From contig NZ_JAUCGR010000004.1 of NCBI RefSeq assembly GCF_030362815.1, positions 302,435 through 366,434 on the forward strand: a stretch of DNA of 64,000 nucleotides. Direction: 5' to 3'. This document shows, piece by piece, positions 50,246 through 58,658 of this stretch; positions within the stretch are counted from its first letter, which is position 1; each line of letters begins with the position of its first letter. Both the position numbers and the translations under genes were made by a program. This DNA comes from Cellulomonas edaphi. Its GTDB lineage: Bacteria > Actinomycetota > Actinomycetes > Actinomycetales > Cellulomonadaceae. Below the pieces are notes generated by a model. The model saw only the letters and a list, made by a program, of their open reading frames with translations, had not been told where the DNA came from and ran no database searches.

Positions 50246-51769
50246 GTGGCGCTGGGGCGGACCCTCGCGGTCGCGCTGGTCGGCCTGACCGGGCACGTGG
50301 TCGAGGTGGAGGCGCACCTGGCGGCCTCCCTGCCGGCGTTCACGCTCGTGGGCCTCCCCGACGCCTCGCTCAGCGAGGCCCGTGACCGCGTGCGGGCCGC
50401 GGTGACCTCGACCGGTCTGGCGTGGCCCAACCGCCGGATCACCGTCAACCTCTCGCCGGCGACGCTGCCCAAGACCGGGTCGTCCTTCGACCTGGCTGTC
50501 GCCGTCGCGACGCTCGCCGGTGCCGAGCTGCTGGACGGGGCCCGGGCGGCAGGCGTCGTGCACATCGGTGAGCTCGGGCTCGACGGGCGGCTGCGGCCGG
50601 TCCGCGGCGTGCTGCCCGCGGTCGCCGCCGCGGTCGCGGCCGGTCATCCCCGGGTCGTGGTCCCGCACGGCAACGCGGCGGAGGCCGCGCTGGTCCCCGG
50701 TGCCCTCGTGGCCGGTGCGGCGTCGCTGGGCGAGGTCGCCGCTCGGTACGGCGCGGACCTCGACGTGCCGGTGCCTGAGCCCGTGCCCCTGGACCGGGCG
50801 CAGCCCGCGGCCGCGCAGCACGTCCTTGACCTCGCTGACGTGGTGGGGCAGGAGGAGGCGCGCGAGTGCCTGGAGGTCGCGGCGGCAGGCGGCCACCACG
50901 TGCTCATGGTCGGCCCGCCCGGCACAGGCAAGACGATGCTGGCGGCACGTCTGCCGGGGCTGCTGCCGGACCTCGCGGAGGTCGATGCCGTCGAGGTCAC
51001 GGCGGTGCACTCGGTGGCCGGCACGTTCGAACCGGGTGGCGGGCTGCTGCGCCGACCGCCCTTCGAGGACCCGCACCACACCGCGACGCCGGCGAGCGTG
51101 GTGGGCGGAGGATCGGGCATGCCGCGTCCCGGCGCCGCCTCGCGTGCGCACCGCGGCGTCCTGTTCCTCGACGAGGCGCCCGAGTTCTCGACCGCCGTGC
51201 TGCAGACCCTGCGACAGCCCCTCGAGCACGGCGAGCTCGTGCTCCACCGGGCGCTCGGCACGGCGCGGTACCCCGCGCGGTTCCAGCTGGTGCTCGCGGC
51301 CAACCCGTGCCCGTGCGGGCGGGCGGTGGGCAAGGGGTTGGACTGCACGTGCCGCAGCGAGCAGCGCCGACGCTACTTCGGCAAGCTCTCCGGCCCGCTG
51401 CTGGACCGGGTCGACCTCCAGGTCGAGCTCCGGCCGGCCCGTTCGGGAGGTGCGGCGGGTGAGCCCACCGCCGTGGTCGCGCGCCGCGTCGCTGCCGCTC
51501 GCTCGTCGGCGGCCGAGCGGCTCGCCGGCACGCCGTGGCGCACGAGCGCCGAAGCCCCCGGCGGCTGGCTGCGCGAGCGCCTCGGTGCCGACGCCGCCCT
51601 GCTGGGGGAGCTCGACCGCGCGCTGGACCGCGGGACGCTCAGCCTGCGCGGAGCCGATCGCGTGATCCGGGTGGCGTGGACCTTGGCCGACCTGGACGGC
51701 CGGGCCGCGCCCACGCGTGCCGACCTCGGTCGTGCGCTGCTGCTGCGGACGCGGGGGCACGGCGCATGA
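50246..51769 (+). CDS. comM: YifB/ComM family Mg-chelatase-like AAA ATPase
   Basis: ComM is a hexameric helicase that promotes branch migration when incoming DNA recombines. The 507-residue protein has the N-terminal Lon-substrate-like domain (about 20-160, with VGLPDASLSEARDRVRAAV), Walker A GPPGTGKTM (about 227), Walker B VLFLDEAPEF (about 310), and the sensor segment NPCPCGRAVGKGLDCTC with Cys residues that may bind metal. The C-terminal Mg-chelatase helical domain ends the protein. It starts the base after yraN and overlaps dprA (ATGA), a typical competence-type cluster. Related proteins are found in non-transformable species as well. Confidence 0.93.
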   Translation: MALGRTLAVALVGLTGHVVEVEAHLAASLPAFTLVGLPDASLSEARDRVRAAVTSTGLAWPNRRITVNLSPATLPKTGSSFDLAVAVATLAGAELLDGARAAGVVHIGELGLDGRLRPVRGVLPAVAAAVAAGHPRVVVPHGNAAEAALVPGALVAGAASLGEVAARYGADLDVPVPEPVPLDRAQPAAAQHVLDLADVVGQEEARECLEVAAAGGHHVLMVGPPGTGKTMLAARLPGLLPDLAEVDAVEVTAVHSVAGTFEPGGGLLRRPPFEDPHHTATPASVVGGGSGMPRPGAASRAHRGVLFLDEAPEFSTAVLQTLRQPLEHGELVLHRALGTARYPARFQLVLAANPCPCGRAVGKGLDCTCRSEQRRRYFGKLSGPLLDRVDLQVELRPARSGGAAGEPTAVVARRVAAARSSAAERLAGTPWRTSAEAPGGWLRERLGADAALLGELDRALDRGTLSLRGADRVIRVAWTLADLDGRAAPTRADLGRALLLRTRGHGA

Positions 51770-53124
51770 GCGGCTCACCCGGATCGGGTCCGGCACCCCG
51801 GTGGGCGGCCGACGACGAGCACGACGAGCGCCTCGCGCGCGCCGCGTGGTCGGCGCTCGCCGAGCCCGGTGACCCCGTCGCAGGTGCGCTCGTCGCGGCG
51901 CTGGGAGCCGGTGCGTCGCTGCGCCTGGTCCCGTTGGCCGTCCGCGACGGGCTCCGCGCCGCCTGGGCGGCGGTGGTGGGAGCGCAGCCGGGGGACCTTC
52001 CGCCGCCGGGCGGTGTGCGTGTGGAGCGGGCAGTCGAGCGCTGGGCTCTCCGCTTGGCCCAGGTGGATCCGTGGGCGGATCTCGCTGCGGCGGAGAGCGC
52101 GGGCGCTCGGTTCCTGGTGCCGGGTGAGCCGGGATGGCCGAGCGGTCTGGACGATCTTGGTCCTGCCGCGCCGTTCGGGCTGTGGGTGCGCGGGGGCGCG
52201 GGCGGAGGCGCAGGGGGGAGCACGACCAGCGGCCGGGCCGGGGGCGCAGGCGAGAGCACGAGCAGCGGCTGGGGCAGGGACGCAGGCGGGCGCACGGACC
52301 GAAGCGAAGGCGGATGCGCGGACGCGGGTGCGGGGCTCGGGGAGTTGCTGCGGAGGTCCGTGGCACTGGTCGGCTCGCGTGCGGCGACGACGTACGGCGA
52401 GCGCGTGGCGGTGGATCTGGCAGCGGGGCTGGTCGACGCCGGGGCGTGCGTGGTTTCCGGCGGCGCCTACGGGATCGACGCCGCGGCGCACCGTGGCGCG
52501 CTGGCCCGGGGCGGGGGGACCGTGGTGCTGCTTGCGGGGGGAGTGGACCGGTCGTACCCGGCGGGGAACGCGCGGCTCTTCGAGACCGTCGTGAGTTCGG
52601 GAGGCGCGCTGGTCGCCGAGGTCCCGCCGGGACGGCTGCCCACCAAGAGCCGGTTCCTGCAGCGCAACCGGCTCATCGCTGCCGCAGCCGGAGCGACGGT
52701 CGTCGTCGAGGCGGCGTGGAGATCGGGGGCCATGAGCACGGCGCACCACGCGGCGCGCCTGCTGCGGCCTGTGGGCGCGGTCCCGGGCCCCGTGACCTCG
52801 ATGGCGTCGGCGGGATGCCACCGCCTGCTGCGCGAGGGCTCGGCCGTGTGCGTGACCGACGCGGCCGAGGTGATGGACCTTGCCGGACTGGTCGGCACCG
52901 ACCTGGCGGACGAGCCGGCGGCAGAACGCCGCCGTGGCGACGGACTCGATCCGGTCGCGTCCCGGGTGCTCGAGGCACTCCCGCGCCGGAGAGGCGCCGG
53001 AACCGAAGCACTCGCTGCCCGCGCGGGGGTGACTCTGGGCGAGGCTCGGTCGGCCCTCGGGCTGCTCGAGCTCGGTGGGCTGGTCGAGCGCGACGTGTGG
53101 GGGTGGCGCCTGCTCGGCAGCTGA
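51766..53124 (+). CDS. dprA: DNA-processing protein DprA with a repetitive insertion
   Basis: DprA loads RecA on incoming single-stranded DNA. In this 452-residue protein the Rossmann domain begins VALVGSRAATTYGERVA (about residue 203), with VVSGGAYGIDAAAHRGAL and GRLPTKSRFLQRNRLIAAAAGATVVVEA following. A winged-helix tail (about 390-452) is present. Between the N-terminal SAM-like helices and the Rossmann domain a Gly/Ser-rich insertion (about 145-190) encodes three imperfect 12-residue repeats. The start overlaps the comM stop. The rest of the active fold is intact, so the insertion is likely a tolerated linker. Confidence 0.93.
   Translation: MSGSPGSGPAPRWAADDEHDERLARAAWSALAEPGDPVAGALVAALGAGASLRLVPLAVRDGLRAAWAAVVGAQPGDLPPPGGVRVERAVERWALRLAQVDPWADLAAAESAGARFLVPGEPGWPSGLDDLGPAAPFGLWVRGGAGGGAGGSTTSGRAGGAGESTSSGWGRDAGGRTDRSEGGCADAGAGLGELLRRSVALVGSRAATTYGERVAVDLAAGLVDAGACVVSGGAYGIDAAAHRGALARGGGTVVLLAGGVDRSYPAGNARLFETVVSSGGALVAEVPPGRLPTKSRFLQRNRLIAAAAGATVVVEAAWRSGAMSTAHHAARLLRPVGAVPGPVTSMASAGCHRLLREGSAVCVTDAAEVMDLAGLVGTDLADEPAAERRRGDGLDPVASRVLEALPRRRGAGTEALAARAGVTLGEARSALGLLELGGLVERDVWGWRLLGS
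52207..52314 (+). repeat. 36-bp imperfect tandem repeat inside dprA
   Basis: Units beginning GGCGCAGG, GGCGCAGG and GACGCAGG start at 52207, 52243 and 52279, exactly 36 bases apart. In frame they encode 12-residue repeats GAGGSTTSGRAG, GAGESTSSGWGR and DAGGRTDRSEGG (residues 148-183). The third copy is most diverged. Confidence 0.85.
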
Positions 53125-53218
53125 GGCGAGCGAGGGGGGTGCGTTCTGGATGCGTGGGTGCTCTGTGCGTCGGGTGTCCGGCAATGGGCATCCGACCTCT
53201 CGGCTCAAAAATCGGGAG

Positions 53219-53244
53219 AATCGGACATTCGCCTTTCCGGTGGC
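53219..53244 (+). repeat. AATCGGACATTC motif, copy 1
   Basis: AATCGGACATTC at 53219-53230, then six bases (GCCTTT) and CCGGTGGC. Copy 2 at 53420 has the same parts without the six-base gap. The copies lie 201 bases apart upstream of xerC and the sigma factor. Confidence 0.75.
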
Positions 53245-53419
53245 CGTCCACGCCGGCCCGTGATGTTCTGGGCAACGAGGTGGGCCCTGTGTGAAGCTCC
53301 GCGCGCCACACGAACGGGCGAACGGCGCGCTCGATCGGGGGGGAGGGGCAGATCGAGCCCTCGGACTGAGCCGCCGAGCGGGTGAAAAAACTCACCGACA
53401 CGCGCATTTGGGGGCCGAC

Positions 53420-53438
53420 AATCGGACATTCCGGTGGC
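53420..53438 (+). repeat. AATCGGACATTC motif, copy 2
   Basis: AATCGGACATTC at 53420-53431 runs directly into CGGTGGC. GGGGCCGACAATCGG at its left edge gives it a partly dyad look (CCGA/TCGG). It ends about 75 bases before the xerC start. Confidence 0.75.
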
Positions 53439-53511
53439 ATTCACCCGGGATTAGCCCGGCCAGGTGAATCTGGTCCTTGTTCAAAGCGTGCACTCAGGTC
53501 ACCGTAGGGAC

Positions 53512-54444
53512 ATGCGAGTGACGGAGATCATCGAGAACACGCCCTCCCGGGTGTCGCTTCTCGACGACTTCTCCGGGTATGTGTCCGCTCAGCGCGGGCT
53601 GTCTGCGCACACGGACCGCGCCTATCGCGGCGACATCGAGGCGCTCCTCGCCTTCTCGGTCCGGCACGGTGCGACGACCCTGGACGAGGTCGACCTGGGG
53701 ATGCTGCGTGCATGGCTCGCGTCTCAGGCAGCCGCCAAGCGGAGTCGGGCCACGATCGCGCGCCGCGGTGCCGCTGCTCGCACGTTCCTTGCCTGGGCGG
53801 CGCGGACCGGCCGCATCGCGTCGGACCCATCGGTGCGCCTCGCGACCGCCCGTGTGCCGGCGCCGCTGCCCACCGTCCTGCGCTCGACGGCCGCCTCGCA
53901 GATGCTGGACGCCGCCCGCGACCGCGCCGCCGGGGCCGAGCCCCTGCAGCTGCGCGACTGGGCCCTGCTCGAGCTGCTCTACGCGACCGGCGTCCGCGTC
54001 GGCGAGCTGTGCGCGACCGACCTGCGCGACCTGGACCTCGCGGAGCGCACCGTGCGCGTGCTCGGCAAGGGCGCCAAGGAGCGGGTGGTGCCCTTCGGTG
54101 TGCCCGCCCGGGACGCGCTGCTCCGCTGGCTCGACACCGGCCGCCCCGCGCTGGCCCGCCCCGACTCGCCCGACGCGCTGTTCCTCGGTGCGCGCGGCGG
54201 TCGGGTGGACCCCCGCCAGGTGCGCGACGTCGTCCACCGCGCGTCCGCGGCAGCGGACGTGGACGACCTCGCCCCGCACGGGCTCCGCCACACGGCGGCC
54301 ACGCACCTCCTCGAAGGCGGCTCCGACCTGCGCAGCGTGCAGGAGATGCTCGGCCACGCCAGCCTCGCGACGACCCAGCGCTACACCCACATCTCGGCCG
54401 AGCGGCTCCGCTCGGCCTACGCACTCGCCCACCCCCGCGCTTGA
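53512..54444 (+). CDS. xerC: Tyrosine recombinase XerC
   Basis: XerC resolves chromosome dimers at dif with XerD. The 310-residue protein has the SAM-like DNA-binding domain (about 15-105) and the catalytic domain. The catalytic residues are visible: Arg in ATGVRVGEL (about 162), Lys in GKGAKERVV, His and Arg in HGLRHTAATHLLEGG (about 257 and 260), His in LGHASLATTQ and the nucleophile Tyr291 in RYTHIS. The start is ambiguous: ATG 53512, or GTG 53518, which lies 7 bases after AGGGA. A 387-base regulatory region precedes it. The sigma-factor gene follows 17-20 bases later, so the two are probably cotranscribed. Confidence 0.94.
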   Translation: MRVTEIIENTPSRVSLLDDFSGYVSAQRGLSAHTDRAYRGDIEALLAFSVRHGATTLDEVDLGMLRAWLASQAAAKRSRATIARRGAAARTFLAWAARTGRIASDPSVRLATARVPAPLPTVLRSTAASQMLDAARDRAAGAEPLQLRDWALLELLYATGVRVGELCATDLRDLDLAERTVRVLGKGAKERVVPFGVPARDALLRWLDTGRPALARPDSPDALFLGARGGRVDPRQVRDVVHRASAAADVDDLAPHGLRHTAATHLLEGGSDLRSVQEMLGHASLATTQRYTHISAERLRSAYALAHPRA

Positions 54445-54464
54445 GCCCCCTCGACGGAGCAATG

Positions 54465-55418
54465 ATGACCACGACCCTGACTGACGTCGCCGCTGCCTGG
54501 TCGGCACACGTCGGCACCGACGCCGCTCCGGCCGGCGTGCTGCCCCAGCCGCGGGAAGCGCTCGCCGACATCGACGCCGTCGTCGATGTCGTCGCGGAGC
54601 CGGCCGTCGTCGCCCCCGAGATCCCGACCCAGCGCCAGCCCGCCCTCGACGAGGTCGCCGCGGCCGTCGCACTGCTCTGGAGCACCTTCAAGGGCGAGGG
54701 CTGCCCCGACGCCCGGCAGCGGCTGATCCTGCACTATGCGCCGCTCGTGGCCGCCGTGGCCGGTCGCGTCGGGATGCGTCTGCCGAGCACCGTGGAGCAC
54801 GGCGACCTCGTCTCGTACGGGATGTTCGGCCTCATCGACGCGATCGAGAAGTACGAGACCGACCGTGCCGTGAAGTTCGAGTCGTACGCGAGCTCGCGGA
54901 TCCGCGGCGCCATCATCGACGAGCTGCGCGCCATGGACTGGGTGCCGCGCTCCGTGCGCACCAAGGCGCGCGCCGTCGACCGTGCCTACACCGAGCTCGA
55001 GTGCACCCTGCACCGCGCGCCCACCGAGCTGGAGATCGCCCGGCACATGCAGGTGCCCGTGGCCGAGCTGCGCTCCGTGTACTCCCAGCTCTCCTCGGTC
55101 AACGTCGCGGCACTCGACGAGCTCCTCAACGGCGGCGAGGACCGCGTGGGCGGCGTCTCCCTCGGCGACACGCTCGGCGACGACCGCATGCAGGACCCGG
55201 CCGGGACTGTCGAGGCAGCCGAGACCTCGTTCTTGCTGGGTCGCGCCATCGAGCAGCTCGGTGAGCGCGAGCGGATCGTCGTGGTCATGTACTACTACGA
55301 GGGCATGACGCTCGCCGAGATCGGGCGCGTGCTCGGTGTGACCGAGTCCCGCGTCTCCCAGATGCACACGGCCGCGATGCTGCGGCTGCGCGGGCGTCTG
55401 ACCGCAGCCGGCGTCTGA
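54465..55418 (+). CDS. RNA polymerase sigma factor of the WhiG/FliA (sigma-28) family
   Basis: A 317-residue sigma factor. Region 2 reads [73 protein letters not shown], the diagnostic WhiG/FliA block; region 3 follows with [14 protein letters not shown], and region 4 with [33 protein letters not shown] HTH. About 75 N-terminal residues (Ala/Val/Asp-rich) precede region 2 and are longer than in Streptomyces WhiG. In motile actinobacteria this factor directs flagellar genes; in Streptomyces it drives sporulation. ATG 54462 or 54465 could start it; CGGAG lies 5 bases before the second. The location between xerC and rpsB matches the Streptomyces whiG region. Confidence 0.92.
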   Translation: MTTTLTDVAAAWSAHVGTDAAPAGVLPQPREALADIDAVVDVVAEPAVVAPEIPTQRQPALDEVAAAVALLWSTFKGEGCPDARQRLILHYAPLVAAVAGRVGMRLPSTVEHGDLVSYGMFGLIDAIEKYETDRAVKFESYASSRIRGAIIDELRAMDWVPRSVRTKARAVDRAYTELECTLHRAPTELEIARHMQVPVAELRSVYSQLSSVNVAALDELLNGGEDRVGGVSLGDTLGDDRMQDPAGTVEAAETSFLLGRAIEQLGERERIVVVMYYYEGMTLAEIGRVLGVTESRVSQMHTAAMLRLRGRLTAAGV

Positions 55419-55456
55419 CCGCAGCGCCCGGCGCCCCGTGTCGCCGGGTGCCGGGG

Positions 55457-56056
55457 TCATCCCCTCGGCACGGGCCCGGGGAGCAGCACGATCGGTCCGG
55501 CGCGTCCCAGGAGTGCCATCGGGTCGACGTAGCGGGGCGGAGAGCCGCGCCCGGACCGCACGCCCCAGTGCAGGCACGCTGCTACGCAGTGCCATGCCCG
55601 AGGCGCCAGCGAGCCGATGGCCTCGCCGACCCTGACCCGGTCGCCCGCAGCCACGTCCGGGGCCACCGGCTCGACGCTCGAGCGCAGCCCGCCCGGGTGC
55701 GCGATCGAGACGAGGGGCCGACCGGCGACCCGACCCGCGAACGTGACGACCCCATCGCCCGGAGCGAGCACGTCCGCGCCGACGACCGCCGCGAGGTCGA
55801 CGCCGCGGTGGCCCGCCACCCAGGGCGCGGGAGGCGGCTCGAACGCCCGCACCACGTGGGCCCGCCCCGGCAGGGGGAGCGTGAACCCGTGCGAGGCGGC
55901 CGCGGCCGACGGCGACGCCACCCCCGGCCGGAAGCCATCTGCCGAGGCGCGTGCGACGGCAGGGGCGAGCAGTGCGGCGAAGACGGAGCACAGGGCGAGG
56001 ACGGCGACGAGCTGTGCCAGGCGGCGTCGGGGAAAGGGTGCGCGGGTGTGGGCCAT
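55457..56056 (-). CDS. Secreted M23-type (LytM) peptidase-like protein
   Basis: A 199-residue protein with a signal peptide ([29 protein letters not shown]) and one M23 domain. Two zinc ligands are visible in [10 protein letters not shown] (His and Asp); the last block reads ACLHWG, where the family HxH is CxH. The outer His (zinc ligand) is kept but the catalytic His is Cys, so it may be a non-cleaving activator or have changed activity. It lies between the sigma factor and rpsB on the opposite strand, as in related actinobacteria. The start at 56056 was chosen because it leads straight to the basic start of the signal peptide. Confidence 0.85.
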   Translation of the reverse strand: MAHTRAPFPRRRLAQLVAVLALCSVFAALLAPAVARASADGFRPGVASPSAAAASHGFTLPLPGRAHVVRAFEPPPAPWVAGHRGVDLAAVVGADVLAPGDGVVTFAGRVAGRPLVSIAHPGGLRSSVEPVAPDVAAGDRVRVGEAIGSLAPRAWHCVAACLHWGVRSGRGSPPRYVDPMALLGRAGPIVLLPGPVPRG

Positions 56057-56172
56057 GGCGCCAGCGTGCGCGGCGGCCGGCGCGTCGGGTCGCGGACAGC
56101 ACGCACCGGTGCGGTGAGTGGCGACGTGCGGGGGCTGTGGACGCGTCGGCGGGAGGTGGGGGCCCGGACACG

Positions 56173-56369
56173 GCGCACCGGGCACCCGCGCGGACCGGCG
56201 AACCGTGCACCCACGCGGAGCGCAACGTGGCCCACACGGATCGGCACCGGGCACCCATGCGGGTCGGCGCACCGGGCGCCAGCGCGGGTCGGCGCACCGG
56301 GCACCCGCGCGGGTCGGCGCACCGGGGCACCCGCGCGGGTCGGCGCACCGGGCACCCACGCGGATCGGC
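56173..56369. repeat. About eight copies of a 23-26-bp minisatellite upstream of rpsB
   Basis: Each unit has the form GCGCACCGGGCACCCGCGCG then GGTCG, allowing substitutions. Units start near 56173, 56198, 56223, 56244, 56267, 56292, 56317 and 56343. The third is the most degenerate; the seventh has one extra G. The last unit abuts the TAGACT -10 box of rpsB. There are no spacers, so it is not a CRISPR array. Confidence 0.85.
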
Positions 56370-56375
56370 TAGACT
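56370..56375 (+). promoter_or_regulatory. Probable -10 box of the rpsB operon
   Basis: TAGACT fits the actinobacterial TAnnnT consensus. The region where a -35 would be lies in the last minisatellite unit and shows no TTGACA-like hexamer. Transcription would start near 56382, giving a leader of about 230 bases before rpsB. Confidence 0.4.
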
Positions 56376-56614
56376 TCCGCATGCGACCGGTCCGTGCCGG
56401 TCGACTTCGCGCGTCATCCTCCCGTCCCATCCCGCTCGTCGGGCCCTGGGCCGGGGTCGACACCGCAACGGTCCGGGCCCTCGGGTCCGGCGCGGTCCGT
56501 CGACATGACGCCAGGGGCACCGACTCACGTCGGGGCCGACAACCGAGAATGCGTTCCCCCCGCGGGGGTCGCCATGTCGCGCGTGCCGCAAGGCGCGCGC
56601 CGGAAGGACGTGCC

Positions 56615-57598
56615 ATGGCCGTCGTGACCATGCGCCAGCTGCTCGAGAGCGGTGTCCACTTCGGGCACCAGACCCGCCGCTGGAACCCCAAGATGAAGCG
56701 CTTCATCTTCACCGAGCGCAACGGCATCTACATCGTCGACCTGCAGCAGTCGCTGTCGTACATCGACAACGCCTACGAGTTCGTCAGCCAGACCGTCGCG
56801 CACGGTGGGACGATCCTGTTCGTCGGCACCAAGAAGCAGGCGCAGGAGCCCGTGGCCGAGCAGGCCGCCCGCGTGGGCATGCCCTACGTGAACCAGCGCT
56901 GGCTCGGCGGCATGCTGACCAACTTCGGCACCGTGCACAAGCGCCTGCAGCGCCTCAAGGAGCTCGAGCAGATCGACTTCGACGACGTGGCGAGCTCGCC
57001 GCTGACGAAGAAGGAGCTGCTGGTCCTGCGCCGCGAGAAGGACAAGCTCTCGAAGACGCTCGGCGGCATCCGTGACATGGCCAAGGTCCCCTCGGCCGTG
57101 TGGATCGTCGACACCAACAAGGAGCACCTCGCCGTCAACGAGGCGCGCAAGCTCGGCATCCCCGTCGTCGCGATCCTCGACACCAACTGCGACCCCGACG
57201 TTGTCGACTACCCGATCCCGGGCAACGACGACGCGATCCGCGCGGTCCAGCTGCTCACCCGCGTGATCGCGGACGCCGCCGCCGACGGCCTGCTCAAGCG
57301 TCACTCGGGCCGCACGGCCGCCGCCGAGGGCACCGCCACCGAGGCGGAGCCGCTCGCCGAGTGGGAGCGCGAGCTCCTGGCCGGTGCCGAGGCCGACCTG
57401 GCCGCGACCGAGGCTGCCGCGACCGAGGCTGCTCCGGCCGCCGAGGCTGCGCCCGCCGCCGCCGCCGACGCCGCGCCCGCCGAGACCGAGGCCGCCCCGG
57501 CCGAGGTCGTCGAGGAGGCTCCGGCCGCCGAGGCGCCCGCCGCCGACGAGGCCCCCGCGGCCGAGGCTGCCGCCGAGGGCGACGCCGCCTCCAAGTGA
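56615..57598 (+). CDS. rpsB: 30S ribosomal protein S2
   Basis: S2 binds the 30S head late in assembly and is needed for initiation. The 327-residue protein has the conserved fold (about 1-235) with [63 protein letters not shown] and [29 protein letters not shown]-terminal tail of about 80 residues is made of Ala, Pro and Glu repeats. Start ATG 56615 has GGAAGGA about 9 bases upstream. The long leader may carry autogenous control, as S2 regulates itself in other bacteria. A strong hairpin follows, then tsf. Confidence 0.96.
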   Translation: MAVVTMRQLLESGVHFGHQTRRWNPKMKRFIFTERNGIYIVDLQQSLSYIDNAYEFVSQTVAHGGTILFVGTKKQAQEPVAEQAARVGMPYVNQRWLGGMLTNFGTVHKRLQRLKELEQIDFDDVASSPLTKKELLVLRREKDKLSKTLGGIRDMAKVPSAVWIVDTNKEHLAVNEARKLGIPVVAILDTNCDPDVVDYPIPGNDDAIRAVQLLTRVIADAAADGLLKRHSGRTAAAEGTATEAEPLAEWERELLAGAEADLAATEAAATEAAPAAEAAPAAAADAAPAETEAAPAEVVEEAPAAEAPAADEAPAAEAAAEGDAASK

Positions 57599-57604
57599 TC
57601 CACG

Positions 57605-57638
57605 GGTCGGCGGCGGCCAGCACCGGCCGCCGCCGACC
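57605..57638 (+). terminator. 14-bp-arm hairpin between rpsB and tsf
   Basis: GGTCGGCGGCGGCC at 57605-57618 pairs exactly with GGCCGCCGCCGACC at 57625-57638 around a 6-base loop. There is no T-tract. It lies 7 bases after the rpsB stop. It could be a partial terminator or a processing and stability element that sets the S2 to EF-Ts ratio. Confidence 0.6.
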
Positions 57639-57701
57639 GCGGACTCACCCGACCCGCAGGGGTCCCACCCACGTCACGACTCAGAAGGACGGACACCACT
57701 G

Positions 57702-58547
57702 ATGGCGAACTACTCGCTCGCAGACATCAAGGCGCTGCGCGAGAAGACCGGCGCAGGCATGCTCGACGTCAAGAAGGCGCTCGAGGAGGCGGAGGGCGAC
57801 GCCGACAAGGCGCTCGAGATCATCCGCGTCAAGGGCCTCAAGGGCGTGGGCAAGCGCGAGGGCCGTGCGGCCTCGGACGGCCTCGTCGCCGCCCACGTCG
57901 CCCCGACCGCGGACGGCGAGGGCCAGTCCGGCGTGCTCGTCGAGGTCAACTCGGAGACGGACTTCGTCGCCAAGAGCCCGAACTTCATCGCTCTCGCCGA
58001 TCGCGTCCTGGCTGCCGCCGTCGAGACGGGCGCCCGCGACGCGGACGCGCTCGTCAGCGCGGAGTACGAGGGCTCGACCGTGCAGGGCTTCGTCGACGAG
58101 ACGGCCGCCACCCTGGGTGAGCGCGTCGTCGTCCGCCGCCTGGCCCGCGTGGCCGGCGAGCACGTCGAGGTCTACCTGCACAAGGTCAACAAGGACCTGC
58201 CCCCGCAGGTCGGCGTCCTCGTGGCGACCGACGCGGCCGGTGCCGGCGTGGCTCGCGACATCGCGACCCACATCGCCGCGTACTCGCCGTCGTACCTGAC
58301 GCGCGACGAGGTCTCCGCCGAGACGGTCGAGAACGAGCGCAAGATCGCCGAGGAGACCGCGCGTAACGAGGGCAAGCCCGAGGCCGCGCTCCCGAAGATC
58401 GTCGAGGGTCGCCTCAACGGCTTCTTCAAGGAGAACGTGCTGCTCGACCAGGCGTTCGCCAAGGACCCGAAGAAGACGGTCGGCCAGGTGCTCACCGAGG
58501 CGGGTGGCTCGCTGACGGGCTTCGTGCGCTTCCGCGTGGGAGCCTGA
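57702..58547 (+). CDS. tsf: Translation elongation factor Ts
   Basis: EF-Ts exchanges GDP for GTP on EF-Tu. The 281-residue protein starts with the UBA-like domain MANYSLADIKALREKTGAGMLDVKKALEEAEGD, followed by the core with VEVNSETDFVAKSPNF (the TDFV motif contacts EF-Tu) and AAYSPSYLTRDEVSAETVENERKI. The C-terminal VLTEAGGSLTGFVRFRVG ends the fold. The start follows AGAAGGACGGA. It is separated from rpsB by a 14-bp-arm hairpin and from pyrH by a 12-bp-arm hairpin. Confidence 0.96.
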   Translation: MANYSLADIKALREKTGAGMLDVKKALEEAEGDADKALEIIRVKGLKGVGKREGRAASDGLVAAHVAPTADGEGQSGVLVEVNSETDFVAKSPNFIALADRVLAAAVETGARDADALVSAEYEGSTVQGFVDETAATLGERVVVRRLARVAGEHVEVYLHKVNKDLPPQVGVLVATDAAGAGVARDIATHIAAYSPSYLTRDEVSAETVENERKIAEETARNEGKPEAALPKIVEGRLNGFFKENVLLDQAFAKDPKKTVGQVLTEAGGSLTGFVRFRVGA

Positions 58548-58560
58548 CACCCAGCACCAT

Positions 58561-58596
58561 CCGGTGGCCCCGGCCCGCACGGGTCGGGGCCACCGG
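58561..58596 (+). terminator. 12-bp-arm hairpin between tsf and pyrH
   Basis: CCGGTGGCCCCG at 58561-58572 pairs perfectly with CGGGGCCACCGG at 58585-58596. A G/C-rich loop lies between. It begins 14 bases after tsf, with no T-tract, and probably ends or reduces transcription before pyrH. Confidence 0.6.
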
Positions 58597-58658
58597 CGCA
58601 GGTTGCCGTCCGACGCGCAGCCACCCAGCCGATCGCAGGACGACCCCAGGAGGAACGC

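Larger units (their letters stand above)
53125..53511. other. 387-base gene-free region between dprA and xerC
   Basis: No coding gene is supported here. The stretch is less GC-rich than its surroundings, with runs CAAAAAT near 53205 and GAAAAAA near 53384. It holds two related copies of a motif, AATCGGACATTC followed by CCGGTGGC, described as separate repeats. TTGTTCAAA near 53478 could be part of a promoter for xerC. A dif site was not recognised. Confidence 0.6.
56057..56614. other. 558-base gene-free region with minisatellite and rpsB leader
   Basis: No gene is supported in this stretch. From about 56173 to 56369 it holds a 25-bp minisatellite (separate entry). TAGACT at 56370-56375 follows, a probable -10 for rpsB, then a leader of about 235 bases with several short G/C inverted repeats, such as CCCCCCGCGGGGG near 56558. 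The M23 gene promoter must also lie at its left end. Confidence 0.6.

Noticed and set aside
53414..53421. GCCGACAA resembling a FliA (sigma-28) -10 element before xerC
   Set aside because: No TAAA element lies about 15 bases upstream; the nearest A-rich run is about 25 bases away, too far for a FliA promoter.
53125..53511. dif recombination site near xerC
   Set aside because: No 28-bp dif-like sequence with the usual TTATGTC-type arms was seen.
56173..56369. CRISPR array
   Set aside because: Units are directly adjacent without unique spacers, and there are no cas genes; it is a minisatellite.
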